Of a stretch of 12,659 nt of DNA, positions 1 to 6,854 are shown piece after piece. Source of the DNA: Solirubrobacterales bacterium (lineage in GTDB: Bacteria; Actinomycetota; Thermoleophilia; Solirubrobacterales; Solirubrobacteraceae); the NCBI GenBank assembly GCA_025964075.1, contig JAOPZQ010000047.1:1-12659 (forward strand), in the 5' to 3' direction. Position numbers and translations under genes: made by a program. Each line of letters begins with the position of its first letter. Within the stretch, counting starts at the first letter, position 1. The notes beneath the pieces are model-generated. The model searched no databases. It worked only from the letters and a program-made list of their open reading frames with translations, and had not been told where the DNA came from.

Positions 1-450
1 GCCCTCGCCGGCGACGCGGTCGGCGACCGCGGCCGTCTCCCGCAGCTGCGCGGTCACCACCTTGGTCGGGACTGGCGCGCCGCGGGCGCGGTTGCGCTCG
101 CGGACGACCGGCTCGGGCGTGTCGAGGACGATCGCGTAGGCCGGGATCCCCTCGCGCTCGGCGAGCGCGCGCCACGCGTCGCGGCGCTTGGGCTCGAGCC
201 CCGTCGAGTCGATGACCGTCGTCAGCCCGCGACGGAGCCGCTTGGCCACGATCAGGTCGAGCACCTCGAACGCGTCGCGGCTCGCGCGCTGGTCGCGCTC
301 GCCGGCGCCGACGACCGCGCGCAGCCGGTCGGAGGAGACGATCTGCTCGGGCGCGAACCACTCGTGCGCCCAGTGCGACTTGCCGGCGCCACTCGCGCCG
401 ACGAGGACGACGAGGCACGGGTCCGGCAGGCGTAGCGGTTCGTCGGACAT
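1..450 (-). CDS. P-loop polynucleotide-kinase-like ATPase (partial, C-terminus off window)
   Basis: This reading frame starts at ATG 450 and stays open to base 1, giving 150 residues with the C-terminus outside the window. A Walker A motif GASGAGKS lies at residues 18-25. It is followed by SSDRLR (39-44), a DSTG strand end (81-84, the Walker B-like position) and an arginine-rich lid RERNRARGAPVPTKVV (about 117-132). This order matches the AAA_33 / polynucleotide kinase N-terminal kinase family, which transfers the gamma-phosphate of ATP to a nucleic-acid 5'-OH or a small substrate. The substrate cannot be told from this half. The gene diverges from the DUF1697 gene across 29 bp. Other possibilities are a gluconate-kinase-like or RNA-repair kinase, or a fusion whose second domain lies beyond the window edge. 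The P-loop kinase call is firm; the specific role is not. Confidence 0.85.
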   Translation of the reverse strand, partial: MSDEPLRLPDPCLVVLVGASGAGKSHWAHEWFAPEQIVSSDRLRAVVGAGERDQRASRDAFEVLDLIVAKRLRRGLTTVIDSTGLEPKRRDAWRALAEREGIPAYAIVLDTPEPVVRERNRARGAPVPTKVVTAQLRETAAVADRVAGEG

Positions 451-473
451 CGAGGTGGCGGCCAGCTTACGAT
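444..473 (+). promoter_or_regulatory. Candidate leaderless promoter for the DUF1697 gene
   Basis: A TACGAT hexamer (468-473, fits TANNNT) ends 6 nt before the GTG at 480. A -35-like CGGACA (444-449) lies 18 nt upstream. Because the -10 sits this close to the start codon, transcription would begin at or next to the GTG, giving a leaderless mRNA. The sites are seen; promoter activity is inferred. The -35 overlaps the start codon of the divergent kinase gene, so the two promoters must share this 29 bp. Confidence 0.45.
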
Positions 474-479
474 GCGGTC

Positions 480-1022
480 GTGCCGGTCTACGTCGCGCTC
501 ATCCGTGGCATCAACGTCGGAAAGCACCGCCGCTTGGCGATGGCCGACCTCCGCGCGCTGCTCACCGAGAGCGGCTACGAGAACGTCAGCACCCACATCG
601 CGAGCGGCAACGTCATCTTCGCGACGCCGGAGCGGAGCGCGGCAAGCGTGGAATCAGCGCTCGAGGGCGCGCTGCACGAGCGCTTCGGCTTCGCGGTCGA
701 CGTCATGGTCCGCACGGAGGCACAGCTCGCGAAGATCATCGACGCCAACCCGCTCGTGGCCGGCGCGCCGGACCCGGCGAAGCTGCACGTGGCGTTCCTC
801 AAGGAGAAGCCGAGCAAGGCGGAGGCGGGCGCGCTCGCCGAGCTCCGCTTCGAGCGGGACGAGTTCGCGCTCCGCGGCACGGAGATCTACCTGCATCTTC
901 CCGACGGCCTCGGGACGTCGAAGACGCCGGGGCTGATCCTGGGCCGCGCGGTGAAGGTGCCGGCGACGGTCCGGACGTGGAAGGTCGTCGGGAAGCTGCG
1001 CGAGCTAGCGGCTGCGCTCTAG
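480..1022 (+). CDS. DUF1697 family protein
   Basis: This 180-residue protein begins at GTG 480 with VYVALIRGINVGKHRRLAMADLR, the hallmark N-terminus of DUF1697 (cut here after the first conserved block; key residues R9, G10, N12, G14). Later family blocks are the segment around SGYENVSTHIASGNVIF (about 37-53) and KTPGLILGRAVKVPATVRTW (142-161). Length is normal for the family, which has no established biochemical role. The start is supported by the family N-terminus and by a candidate -10 only 6 nt upstream. No Shine-Dalgarno sequence is visible, consistent with leaderless translation. The last 18 bp overlap tail-to-tail with the histidine kinase gene on the other strand, leaving no room for a dedicated terminator between them. 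The family call is confident; the function is unknown. Confidence 0.9.
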   Translation: MPVYVALIRGINVGKHRRLAMADLRALLTESGYENVSTHIASGNVIFATPERSAASVESALEGALHERFGFAVDVMVRTEAQLAKIIDANPLVAGAPDPAKLHVAFLKEKPSKAEAGALAELRFERDEFALRGTEIYLHLPDGLGTSKTPGLILGRAVKVPATVRTWKVVGKLRELAAAL

Positions 1023-2417
1023 CGGCAGCCACACGTGGAACACCGTGTTGCCCGGCTCGGAGTCGAAGCCGAGGGTGCCGCCGTGGCGCTCCTGGACGAT
1101 CCGCCGGGCGGTGTCGAGGCCGAGGCCGGTGCCCTGGCCGACGTCCTTCGTCGTGAAGAACGGGTCGTAGACGCGCTCGCCGATCTCGGCCGGGATGCCG
1201 GGCCCGTCGTCCGCGATGTCGATGCGGGCGCAGACGCCGTCGCGGTGGGTGGAGATCGTGATCGTCCCCTTCTCGCCGAGCGCGCCGATCGCGTTGTCGA
1301 GCAGGTTCGTCCACACCTGGTTCAGCTCCGAGCCGTGCACCGTGAGCTTGGGCAGCGAGCGGTCGTACTCGCGCTTCACCGCGATCGACGTGTGCTTGAG
1401 CTTGTGGCCGAGGACGACCAGCGTCGTCTCGAGGCCCTCGTGGATGTCGGCCTCGACGAGCTCGCCGCGGTCCATGAACGCGTAGGCCTTGATCGCCTTC
1501 ACGAGGCGGCTCATGCGGTCGGTCGAGTCGACGATCTGGGCTGCCAGGCCGCGCGCGTTCAGCGAGGCGGCGATCCAGGCCATCGCGGCGGGGGTCGCGG
1601 GCCCGGCGACCTCGGCGACGCGGCCGAGCCACGCGGCGTCGAGACCGGCCGCGGCCAGCGGCTCGTTGAGGTTCCACGGCTCGGGCACCCCGAGGTCCTC
1701 GAGCGCCGCGAGCACGTCCTCCTCCGCGTCGGAGGTGTCGAGCGCGCTCAAGGCGGTCCGCTCCGCCGCGCGCGCGAGCGCGTCCCGCTGCAGGACGACG
1801 AGCTCCTCTGCCTGTTCCCGCTCGATCCCGGACTCGACGAACGCCCCGACCGTCGAGGCGAGCACCTCGAGCGCCACGCCGAGATCGGACGCGGCGCGGC
1901 GCGCGGCGGACGCCGGGTTGTTGAGCTCGTGGGCGAGGCCGGCGGACATCGTGCCGAGCGACGTCAGCCGCTCGCGGTTCTGCTCGATCGAGGCGAAGCG
2001 GTTCGCCACGGGCCGGACCGCGCGCATCACGCGCTGGTGCACCGAGCGCTGGCTCAGCGCGAGGTCGATGAACTCCTCGGGCGGGACGGCCGCCAGGCGC
2101 ACGTCGGTCTCGGCCTGGATGCGGCCGGCCATCGGCGTCTCCGTGAGCACTGGGATCGCGCCCAGCCAGGTCGGCGCGTTCTGAGTACCCACCGGCATCA
2201 GCCGGTCGCGGTCGACGACCAGCACCTGGATATCGCCCTCGAGCAGCATCAGGAAGTTCGGCGTGCCGTGCGCCTGGTCGTAGATGGCGTCGCCGGCCGC
2301 GTACTCGCGCACCTCGGCGACGACGGCCCAGCGCGCGAGCTGCTCGTCGTCGAGCTCGGCGAAGAGGTCGATCGCCCGGAGCTCGTCGAGCGAGGGGCGT
2401 GTCGCCGAGCTGGTCAT
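1005..2417 (-). CDS. Sensor histidine kinase with N-terminal CRP-like (cNMP-binding fold) domain
   Basis: This is a 470-residue soluble protein with no membrane segment. Residues about 10-125 have the cyclic-nucleotide-binding fold (LFAELDDEQLARW, then FLMLLEGDIQVLV). A coiled linker leads to a DHp helix with the H-box SAGLAHELNNPAS, phospho-acceptor H163. After a long helical insert (about 180-300) comes an HATPase_c domain: N-box NQVWTNLLDNAIGAL (366-380), G1 DDGPGIP (403-409), F-box DPFFTTK (418-424) and G2 GQGTGLGL (427-434). All kinase motifs are intact. The phosphate-binding cassette of the CRP-like domain is poor (LGAIPVLTETPMAGRIQ in place of a GE...RSA/RTA pattern), so cAMP binding is doubtful. 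The ATG start overlaps the stop of the upstream receiver-flavoprotein gene as ATGA, so the two are translationally coupled. The kinase very likely phosphorylates that receiver. Confidence 0.92.
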   Translation of the reverse strand: MTSSATRPSLDELRAIDLFAELDDEQLARWAVVAEVREYAAGDAIYDQAHGTPNFLMLLEGDIQVLVVDRDRLMPVGTQNAPTWLGAIPVLTETPMAGRIQAETDVRLAAVPPEEFIDLALSQRSVHQRVMRAVRPVANRFASIEQNRERLTSLGTMSAGLAHELNNPASAARRAASDLGVALEVLASTVGAFVESGIEREQAEELVVLQRDALARAAERTALSALDTSDAEEDVLAALEDLGVPEPWNLNEPLAAAGLDAAWLGRVAEVAGPATPAAMAWIAASLNARGLAAQIVDSTDRMSRLVKAIKAYAFMDRGELVEADIHEGLETTLVVLGHKLKHTSIAVKREYDRSLPKLTVHGSELNQVWTNLLDNAIGALGEKGTITISTHRDGVCARIDIADDGPGIPAEIGERVYDPFFTTKDVGQGTGLGLDTARRIVQERHGGTLGFDSEPGNTVFHVWLPLERSR

Positions 2418-4105
2418 GCTCCGGCCAGGTACTCGTGGATCAGCGACACCGCCATCGAGCCCTCGCCGACCGCGCTGGCGACGCGCTTGATCGAGCGCGC
2501 GCGCACGTCGCCGGCGACGAAGACGCCGGGGACGCTCGTCTCGAGCGTGTGCGGCTCCCGCTTCAGGGGCCAGGCGGCGCCGCGGGCGTCGGGGCCGGCG
2601 AGGATGAAGCCGCGCTCGTCGCGCGCCACGACGCCCTCGAGCCAGCCGGTCCGCGGCGCGGCGCCGATGAACACGAAGCAGGCATCCGCCTCCTCCTCCG
2701 TCTGCGTGCCGTCGGCGGCCCGGAGCGTCAGCGCGCGGAGGCGACCGCTCTCCCCCTCGGCCGTCACCGCCTGGGTCCCCGTGCGCACCTCGACATTGGC
2801 CAGGGCGGCGATCTGCTCGATGAGGTAGTGGGACATCGACTTCGTCAGCGAGTCGGAGCGGACGAGCATCGTCACGCGCTTGGCGTAGCCGCTGAAGTAG
2901 ACGGCGGCCTGGCCCGCCGAGTTCGCGCCGCCGATGACGACGACGTGCTGGTCGCGGCAGGCGCGCGCCTCGGTCAGCGCCGCGCCGTAGTAGATGCCGG
3001 CGCCGGTGAGCTCGCGGAAGCCGGGCGCGTCGAGCTGGTTGTAGGAGACGCCGGAGGCCACGAGCACGCAGTTGGCCGACAGGACTCCGCCGCCGGTGAG
3101 CTCGACGAGCCGCCCGGCGCCCTCGACCCGCAGCTTGCTCGCCTCCTGCACGGTCACGAGCTCGGCGCCGAGGCGCCGCGCCTGGTCGGTCGCGCGCCGC
3201 GCGAGGTCCGAGCCGGAGAGGCCGGCGGGGAACCCGAGGTAGTTCTCGATCAGGCTCGACTGACCCGCCTGCCCGCCTGGCGCCTCGCGCTCGACGAGCA
3301 CCGTGCGCAGGCCCTCCGACGCGCCGTAGACGGCCGCGGCGAGCCCGGCCGGGCCGCCGCCGACGATCACCAGGTCGTAGTGGTCGAGGGCCGGCTGGGC
3401 GGAGACGCCGAGGCGCTCGGCGAGCTCGAGGATGCTGGGCCGCTCGAGCACCGAGCCGTCCTCGAGCAGGGCGACCGGGAGGCGGTCGGCGTCGACGCCC
3501 GCGACGGTGAGGAGCTCGCGCGCCTCGCCGTCGCGCTCGACGTCGAGCCAGCGGGCGGGGACGCGGTTGCGGGCCAGGAAGTCGCGGAGGTCGTGGGTCT
3601 CCTTCGAGAAGCGGTGGCCGATCACGCGCACGCCGCCGGACTCCAGCGCCGCGCCCGACTCCCAGGTCGTGAGCAGGTCCTCGAGCACCGGGAACAGCTG
3701 CTCCTCGGGAGGGTCCCACGGCTTCAGCAGGTAGTAGTCGAGCGCGACCTCGTTGATCGCCTGGATCGCCGCCTCGGTGTCCGCGTAGGCGGTGAGGAGG
3801 ACGCGCTTGGCCTCGGGCGCGAGCTCGCGCGCCTTGACCAGGTAGTCGGTCCCCGAGAGCCCCGGCATCCGCTGGTCGGCCACGAGCAGGGCGACCTGCT
3901 CGCCCCGGGCGCGCACCTGCGTGAGCAGGTCGAGGCCCTCGGCCCCCGAGCCCGCGCGCATGACGCGGTAGCGCTCGCCGAAGCCGCGGCGCAGATCGCG
4001 CGCCACCGCGGCGAGCACCGCCGGCTCGTCGTCCACCGCGACGATCGCGGGGCGGCGCTGGCGGCGCTCCTGGGCGGCCGTCGCCTCTTCGGTCGCCGCG
4101 CTCAC
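2414..4105 (-). CDS. Response-regulator receiver fused to a thioredoxin-reductase-like FAD oxidoreductase lacking CxxC
   Basis: This 563-residue fusion has three parts. Residues about 18-145 are a receiver domain: acidic pair D25-D26, phospho-acceptor D77 (VADQRMPG), T105 and K128 (LLKPW). Residues about 155-235 resemble a glutaredoxin/thioredoxin-fold segment (VIGHRFSKETHDLRDFLAR) without a cysteine pair. Residues about 242-563 are a thioredoxin-reductase-like flavoprotein: FAD motif VIVGGGPAG (246-254), GGQAGQSSLIENYLGFP (277-293), NAD(P)-binding VVVIGGANSAGQAA (388-401) and C-terminal FAD motif GVFVAGDVR (527-535). Where true thioredoxin reductases carry the redox CxxC just before the second dinucleotide fold, this protein reads YYGAALTEARAC. 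The usual HRRxxxR NADPH-selective motif is also absent. Start is GTG 4105, 7 nt after the DUF2277 stop. The partner kinase follows with an ATGA overlap. The electron donor and acceptor are unknown; classical thioredoxin reduction is unlikely. Confidence 0.92.
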   Translation of the reverse strand: MSAATEEATAAQERRQRRPAIVAVDDEPAVLAAVARDLRRGFGERYRVMRAGSGAEGLDLLTQVRARGEQVALLVADQRMPGLSGTDYLVKARELAPEAKRVLLTAYADTEAAIQAINEVALDYYLLKPWDPPEEQLFPVLEDLLTTWESGAALESGGVRVIGHRFSKETHDLRDFLARNRVPARWLDVERDGEARELLTVAGVDADRLPVALLEDGSVLERPSILELAERLGVSAQPALDHYDLVIVGGGPAGLAAAVYGASEGLRTVLVEREAPGGQAGQSSLIENYLGFPAGLSGSDLARRATDQARRLGAELVTVQEASKLRVEGAGRLVELTGGGVLSANCVLVASGVSYNQLDAPGFRELTGAGIYYGAALTEARACRDQHVVVIGGANSAGQAAVYFSGYAKRVTMLVRSDSLTKSMSHYLIEQIAALANVEVRTGTQAVTAEGESGRLRALTLRAADGTQTEEEADACFVFIGAAPRTGWLEGVVARDERGFILAGPDARGAAWPLKREPHTLETSVPGVFVAGDVRARSIKRVASAVGEGSMAVSLIHEYLAGA

Positions 4106-4112
4106 GAGCTCG

Positions 4113-4385
4113 CTACGCCGCCGCCCACCGCTCGGCGCTCCGCGCTCGGGCCTTCGCGGCCTCGGCCTCGCGATCCTTCGGCGGCGCGGTCGTGGTCAGG
4201 CTCTCCAGGAGGCGCGCCGAGACCGCGGCGACCTCCTCCACCGCGCGATCGAACGCCTCGGCGTTCGCCTGCGACGGCTTCGTCGTGCCGCTGATCTTGC
4301 GGACGTACTGGAGCGCGGCGGCCTGGATCTCGTCGTGGGTGGCCGGCGGCTCGAAGTTGTGGAGGGTGCGGATGTTTCGACACAT
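4113..4385 (-). CDS. DUF2277 family protein
   Basis: This 90-residue protein opens with MCRNIRTLHNFEPPAT, the characteristic start of DUF2277, followed by an AALQYVRKISGTTKPS block (about 28-43) and a helical, alanine/lysine-rich tail. Length matches the family. Its biochemical role is unknown; the conserved N-terminal cysteine (C2) is suggestive but unproven. It is the first gene of a three-gene minus-strand run, ending 7 nt before the receiver-flavoprotein start. There is no Shine-Dalgarno sequence upstream of ATG 4385, but a TACGCT hexamer lies 7 nt upstream, so the mRNA may be leaderless. The large palindrome at 4424-4607 lies directly upstream. The family assignment is firm. Confidence 0.9.
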   Translation of the reverse strand: MCRNIRTLHNFEPPATHDEIQAAALQYVRKISGTTKPSQANAEAFDRAVEEVAAVSARLLESLTTTAPPKDREAEAAKARARSAERWAAA

Positions 4386-4392
4386 GGGATGA

Positions 4393-4398
4393 AGCGTA
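4393..4398 (-). promoter_or_regulatory. Candidate -10 element for leaderless DUF2277 transcript
   Basis: On the minus strand TACGCT (fits TANNNT) is followed by 7 nt and then ATG 4385. No convincing -35 was found at 16-18 nt. The arrangement copies that of the DUF1697 start in this window. The hexamer is seen; its use as a promoter is inferred. Confidence 0.35.
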
Positions 4399-4423
4399 CG
4401 GGGTGCTCGCGTTGTCCCTCTTT

Positions 4424-4607
4424 CGCCCGCCAGGACCGCCCAAAAACTGCTGGCTTAGGAGAGGGAGGGTTAGGCCGGGTTGGGAGCGTCGACTGGTGCG
4501 CAAGTGACCGTATAGGTCACCTACGAACCACTCGACGCCCGAAACCCGCCGCGGGGCCTCGCTCCTTCCCCCTCGAGGCCGTCGTTGTTGGGCGGTCCTG
4601 ACGGGCG
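4424..4607. repeat. 184-bp imperfect palindrome (MITE- or REP-pair-like element)
   Basis: Outer arms 4424-4447 and 4584-4607 are reverse complements at 22 of 24 positions, including an uninterrupted block around GGGCGGTCCTG. Inside them, 4476-4511 pairs with 4513-4548 without gaps at 27 of 36 positions, centred on base 4512. The remaining parts (4448-4475 and 4549-4583) pair more weakly and need gaps. The element occupies almost the whole 229 bp gap between two same-strand operons; its right end lies 7 nt past the F420-type oxidoreductase stop codon. No reading frame with family features was seen in it. It could be a small non-autonomous mobile element, a pair of inverted dispersed repeats, or a long RNA hairpin separating the operons. 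The complementarity is directly visible; the nature is inferred. Confidence 0.75.
4504..4520. promoter_or_regulatory. Operator-like palindrome at the centre of the 184-bp element
   Basis: GTGACC (4504-4509) and GGTCAC (4515-4520) are perfect 6-bp inverted arms around the spacer GTATA. This is the best-conserved part of the inner palindrome and forms its apex. It resembles a dimeric transcription-factor site and has TATA-like bases in the spacer, but no regulator can be assigned. Confidence 0.35.
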
Positions 4608-4614
4608 CGCGGAG

Positions 4615-5622
4615 TCACGCCGAAGCGAGCGCCGGAATCACGGAGCGCCCGTACGCCTCGAGCGTCGCGTCCTGGGCGTCGTGCATCAGGTAGATGTTGA
4701 ACTGGTCGACGCCCAACGCCTCGAGCTCGCGCAGGCGGGCGACGTGGCTCTCGGCCGGGCCAAGGAGGCAGAAGCGGTCGACGATCTCGTCGGGCACGAA
4801 CTCGGTGTCGGGGTTGCCGGCGCGGCCGTGGTGGGCGTAGTCGTAGCCCTCGCGCGCGGCGATGTAGTCGGTGAGCGCGCTGGGGATGTCCCCGTCGGCG
4901 CCGTAGCGGCGGACCAGGTCGGCGACGTGGTTGCCGACCATCCCGCCGAACCAGCGGCACTGGTCGCGCATATGAGGGAGGTCGTCGCTACCAGCGACGT
5001 AGGCCGGGGCGGCGACGCAGATCGCGAGCTCGTCGGGGTCGCGGCCCGCCTCCGCCGCGGCGGCGCGGACGCGCTCGATCGTCCAGCGCGCGATCGCCGG
5101 GTCGGCGAGCTGGAGGATGAAGCCGTCCGCCTTCGCGCCGGTGAGCGCCAGGGCCTTCGGGCCGTAGCCGGCCATCCACACGTCGAGCTGCCCGTCGCGC
5201 ACCCACGGGATCTCCACCGGGCCCGCCGGCGTCTCGATCGCGCGGCCCTCGGCGAGCTCCCTGATGATGTGGATCGCCGCCTCGGTCTCCGCCAGCGTCG
5301 TCGGCGGCCGGCCGAGGACGCGGCGCGCCGAGTCCCCGCGCCCGATGCCGCAGATCGTCCGGTTGCCGAACATGTCGTTGAGCGTCGCGAACAGCGACGC
5401 CGTCACCGTCGGGTCGCGCGTCGCCGGGTTCGTGACGAACGGCCCGACCATGATCCGCTCGGTCGCCGCGAGCATCAGCGAGTAGATGACGTAGGGCTCC
5501 TGCCAGAGGATGTGCGAGTCGAACGTCCACGCGTGGGTGAAGCCGAGCTCCTCCGCGCGCTTCGTCAGCTCGACGATGCGGCTCGCCGGCGGGTCGGTCT
5601 GGAACGTGACGCCGAAGTCCAT
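4615..5622 (-). CDS. LLM-class F420-dependent-type oxidoreductase
   Basis: This is a 335-residue TIM-barrel protein of the bacterial luciferase-like family. Supporting segments are FGVTFQTDPPASRIVEL (3-19), the strand GPFVTNPATRDPTVTA (60-75), GIGRGDSA (92-99), VWMAGYGPKALALTGAKADG (148-167) and the C-terminal GVDQFNIYL (304-312). These match the F420-dependent subgroup related to methylene-tetrahydromethanopterin reductase; as I recall, the CPS_4043-type family (TIGR03842) looks like this. The start at ATG 5622 fits the family N-terminus and lies 2 nt after the stop of the upstream carbamoyl hydrolase, so it belongs to that operon. The substrate is unknown. From context it probably acts in pyrimidine or amino-acid catabolism, perhaps on the ring before hydrolysis. 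An FMN-dependent monooxygenase role is the main alternative. Confidence 0.85.
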   Translation of the reverse strand: MDFGVTFQTDPPASRIVELTKRAEELGFTHAWTFDSHILWQEPYVIYSLMLAATERIMVGPFVTNPATRDPTVTASLFATLNDMFGNRTICGIGRGDSARRVLGRPPTTLAETEAAIHIIRELAEGRAIETPAGPVEIPWVRDGQLDVWMAGYGPKALALTGAKADGFILQLADPAIARWTIERVRAAAAEAGRDPDELAICVAAPAYVAGSDDLPHMRDQCRWFGGMVGNHVADLVRRYGADGDIPSALTDYIAAREGYDYAHHGRAGNPDTEFVPDEIVDRFCLLGPAESHVARLRELEALGVDQFNIYLMHDAQDATLEAYGRSVIPALASA

Positions 5623-5624
5623 GC

Positions 5625-6854
5625 CTATGCCGCCCAGTCCAGGGTCCGCCGGGTGAGGGCGTCGAGCGCGCGGACCGAGAGCTCGAGGTCCTCGATCGGC
5701 GTGTCCTCGTCGTTGGTGTGGCTGAGGCCGCGGAGGCTCTTGACGAACACCATCACGGTGGGGATGCGCCGGGCCATCTCCGCGGCGTCGTGGAGCGGCC
5801 CGCTGGGGAGGCGGTGGGAGACGCCGGCCACCTCGACGATCGCCTCGTCGGCGAGCGCGACGAGCTCGGACGCGAACGGGATCGGCTCGATCTGCCAGAT
5901 GCGCGCCCACTCGACCTCGCAGCCCTCCTCCTCCGCGATCCGCCGGCTCGCGCCCTCGGCGGCGGCCAGCATCTCGGCGAGGACTTCCGCGTCGAGCGCG
6001 CGCTGGTCGAGCGACACCTCGCAGTGTCCGTTGAACGCCGTGACGATGCCCGGACTGACCGTGACGACGCCGACGGTCGCGCGCACGTCGTCGCGCGCGG
6101 CGGCGTCGTCGCGGAAGGCCTGGGCGCTCCGAGCGGCGGCGAGGAACGCGTCACGGCGGGCATCCATGGGCGTCGAGCCGGCGTGCGCGTGCTGGCCCGT
6201 GAAGCGGACGGCGTGGCGCTCGACGCCGAACGTCCCGAGCACGACCCCGAGCGGGAGATCGAGCCGCTCGAGCACCGGGCCCTGCTCGATGTGCAGCTCG
6301 AGATAGGCGGCGGCGCCGTCGAGCCGCCGGCCCGATTCGAGCGCCCGGTCGATGTCGACGCCGTGCGCGCGCAGCGCATCGGGGAGCCGGACGCCGTCGC
6401 GGTCGACGAGGTCGCGGACGGTGTCCGGGTCGAGCGTGCCCGCGACGGCGCTCGAGCCGAACAGGCTCCGCCCGAAGCGCGCGCCCTCCTCGTCGGCCCA
6501 GTCGACGAGCTTCAGCGTCAGCGGGCGCGGCTCGGTCGCGAGCGCCCGCAGCACCTCGAGACCACCGATGACGTTCAGCGCCCCGTCGAGCCAGCCGCCG
6601 TCCGGCACCGAGTCGAGATGCCCGCCGACGATCACGAACCGCTCGGACTCCCCGGGGGCCGTGGCCCAGATGTTGCCGGCCTCGTCCTGCTCGACCGTGA
6701 CGCCCTCGATGCCCGCCAGCTCGCCGTAGAACCAGTCGCGGGCGCTCGCCCAGGTGTCCGTCCAGGCGACGCGCTGGGCACCGTCCTCGGTCCCGGTGAG
6801 GCGGCGGAGCTCCTGCAGGCCGGCGATCGCCCGGCCGGCGTCGACCGCTGCCAT
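5625..6854 (-). CDS. Zn-dependent N-carbamoyl amino-acid hydrolase (M20 family, beta-ureidopropionase/HyuC type)
   Basis: This 409-residue amidohydrolase removes the carbamoyl group from N-carbamoyl-beta-alanine or N-carbamoyl-L-amino acids, releasing CO2, ammonia and the free amino acid. Metal-ligand motifs of the M20/AllC/HyuC group are present: GGHLDSVPDGG (H79), WLDGALNV (D90), DEEGARFG (E122-E123), ELHIEQGP (H188) and SHTNDEDT (H379). The dimerisation insert, including GQHAHAGSTPMDARRDA (220-236), is also typical. Length is normal. The start is ATG 6854, whose A is also the last base of the dihydropyrimidinase TGA (TGATG), so translation is coupled. An allantoate amidohydrolase is the main alternative, but the adjacent dihydropyrimidinase and aminotransferase favour a carbamoyl amino-acid substrate. 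Stereospecificity cannot be read from sequence. Confidence 0.92.
   Translation of the reverse strand: MAAVDAGRAIAGLQELRRLTGTEDGAQRVAWTDTWASARDWFYGELAGIEGVTVEQDEAGNIWATAPGESERFVIVGGHLDSVPDGGWLDGALNVIGGLEVLRALATEPRPLTLKLVDWADEEGARFGRSLFGSSAVAGTLDPDTVRDLVDRDGVRLPDALRAHGVDIDRALESGRRLDGAAAYLELHIEQGPVLERLDLPLGVVLGTFGVERHAVRFTGQHAHAGSTPMDARRDAFLAAARSAQAFRDDAAARDDVRATVGVVTVSPGIVTAFNGHCEVSLDQRALDAEVLAEMLAAAEGASRRIAEEEGCEVEWARIWQIEPIPFASELVALADEAIVEVAGVSHRLPSGPLHDAAEMARRIPTVMVFVKSLRGLSHTNDEDTPIEDLELSVRALDALTRRTLDWAA

Noticed and set aside
1035..2828. Long plus-strand open frame (597 codons) opposite the kinase and flavoprotein genes
   Set aside because: Composition is Arg/Ala/Val/Glu-rich with no recognisable motif, and the opposite strand encodes intact families. 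It is a GC-rich antisense shadow.
2950..3010. Possible thioredoxin-reductase CxxC active site
   Set aside because: The stretch before the second dinucleotide fold translates to YYGAALTEARAC with a single cysteine, so no CxxC is present.
2399..4294. 631-codon plus-strand open frame
   Set aside because: Antisense to the receiver-flavoprotein gene; its low-complexity product has no domain features.
5623..5910. Extension of the F420-type oxidoreductase to an upstream start
   Set aside because: The extension overlaps the carbamoyl hydrolase in another frame, and the family N-terminus starts exactly at ATG 5622.
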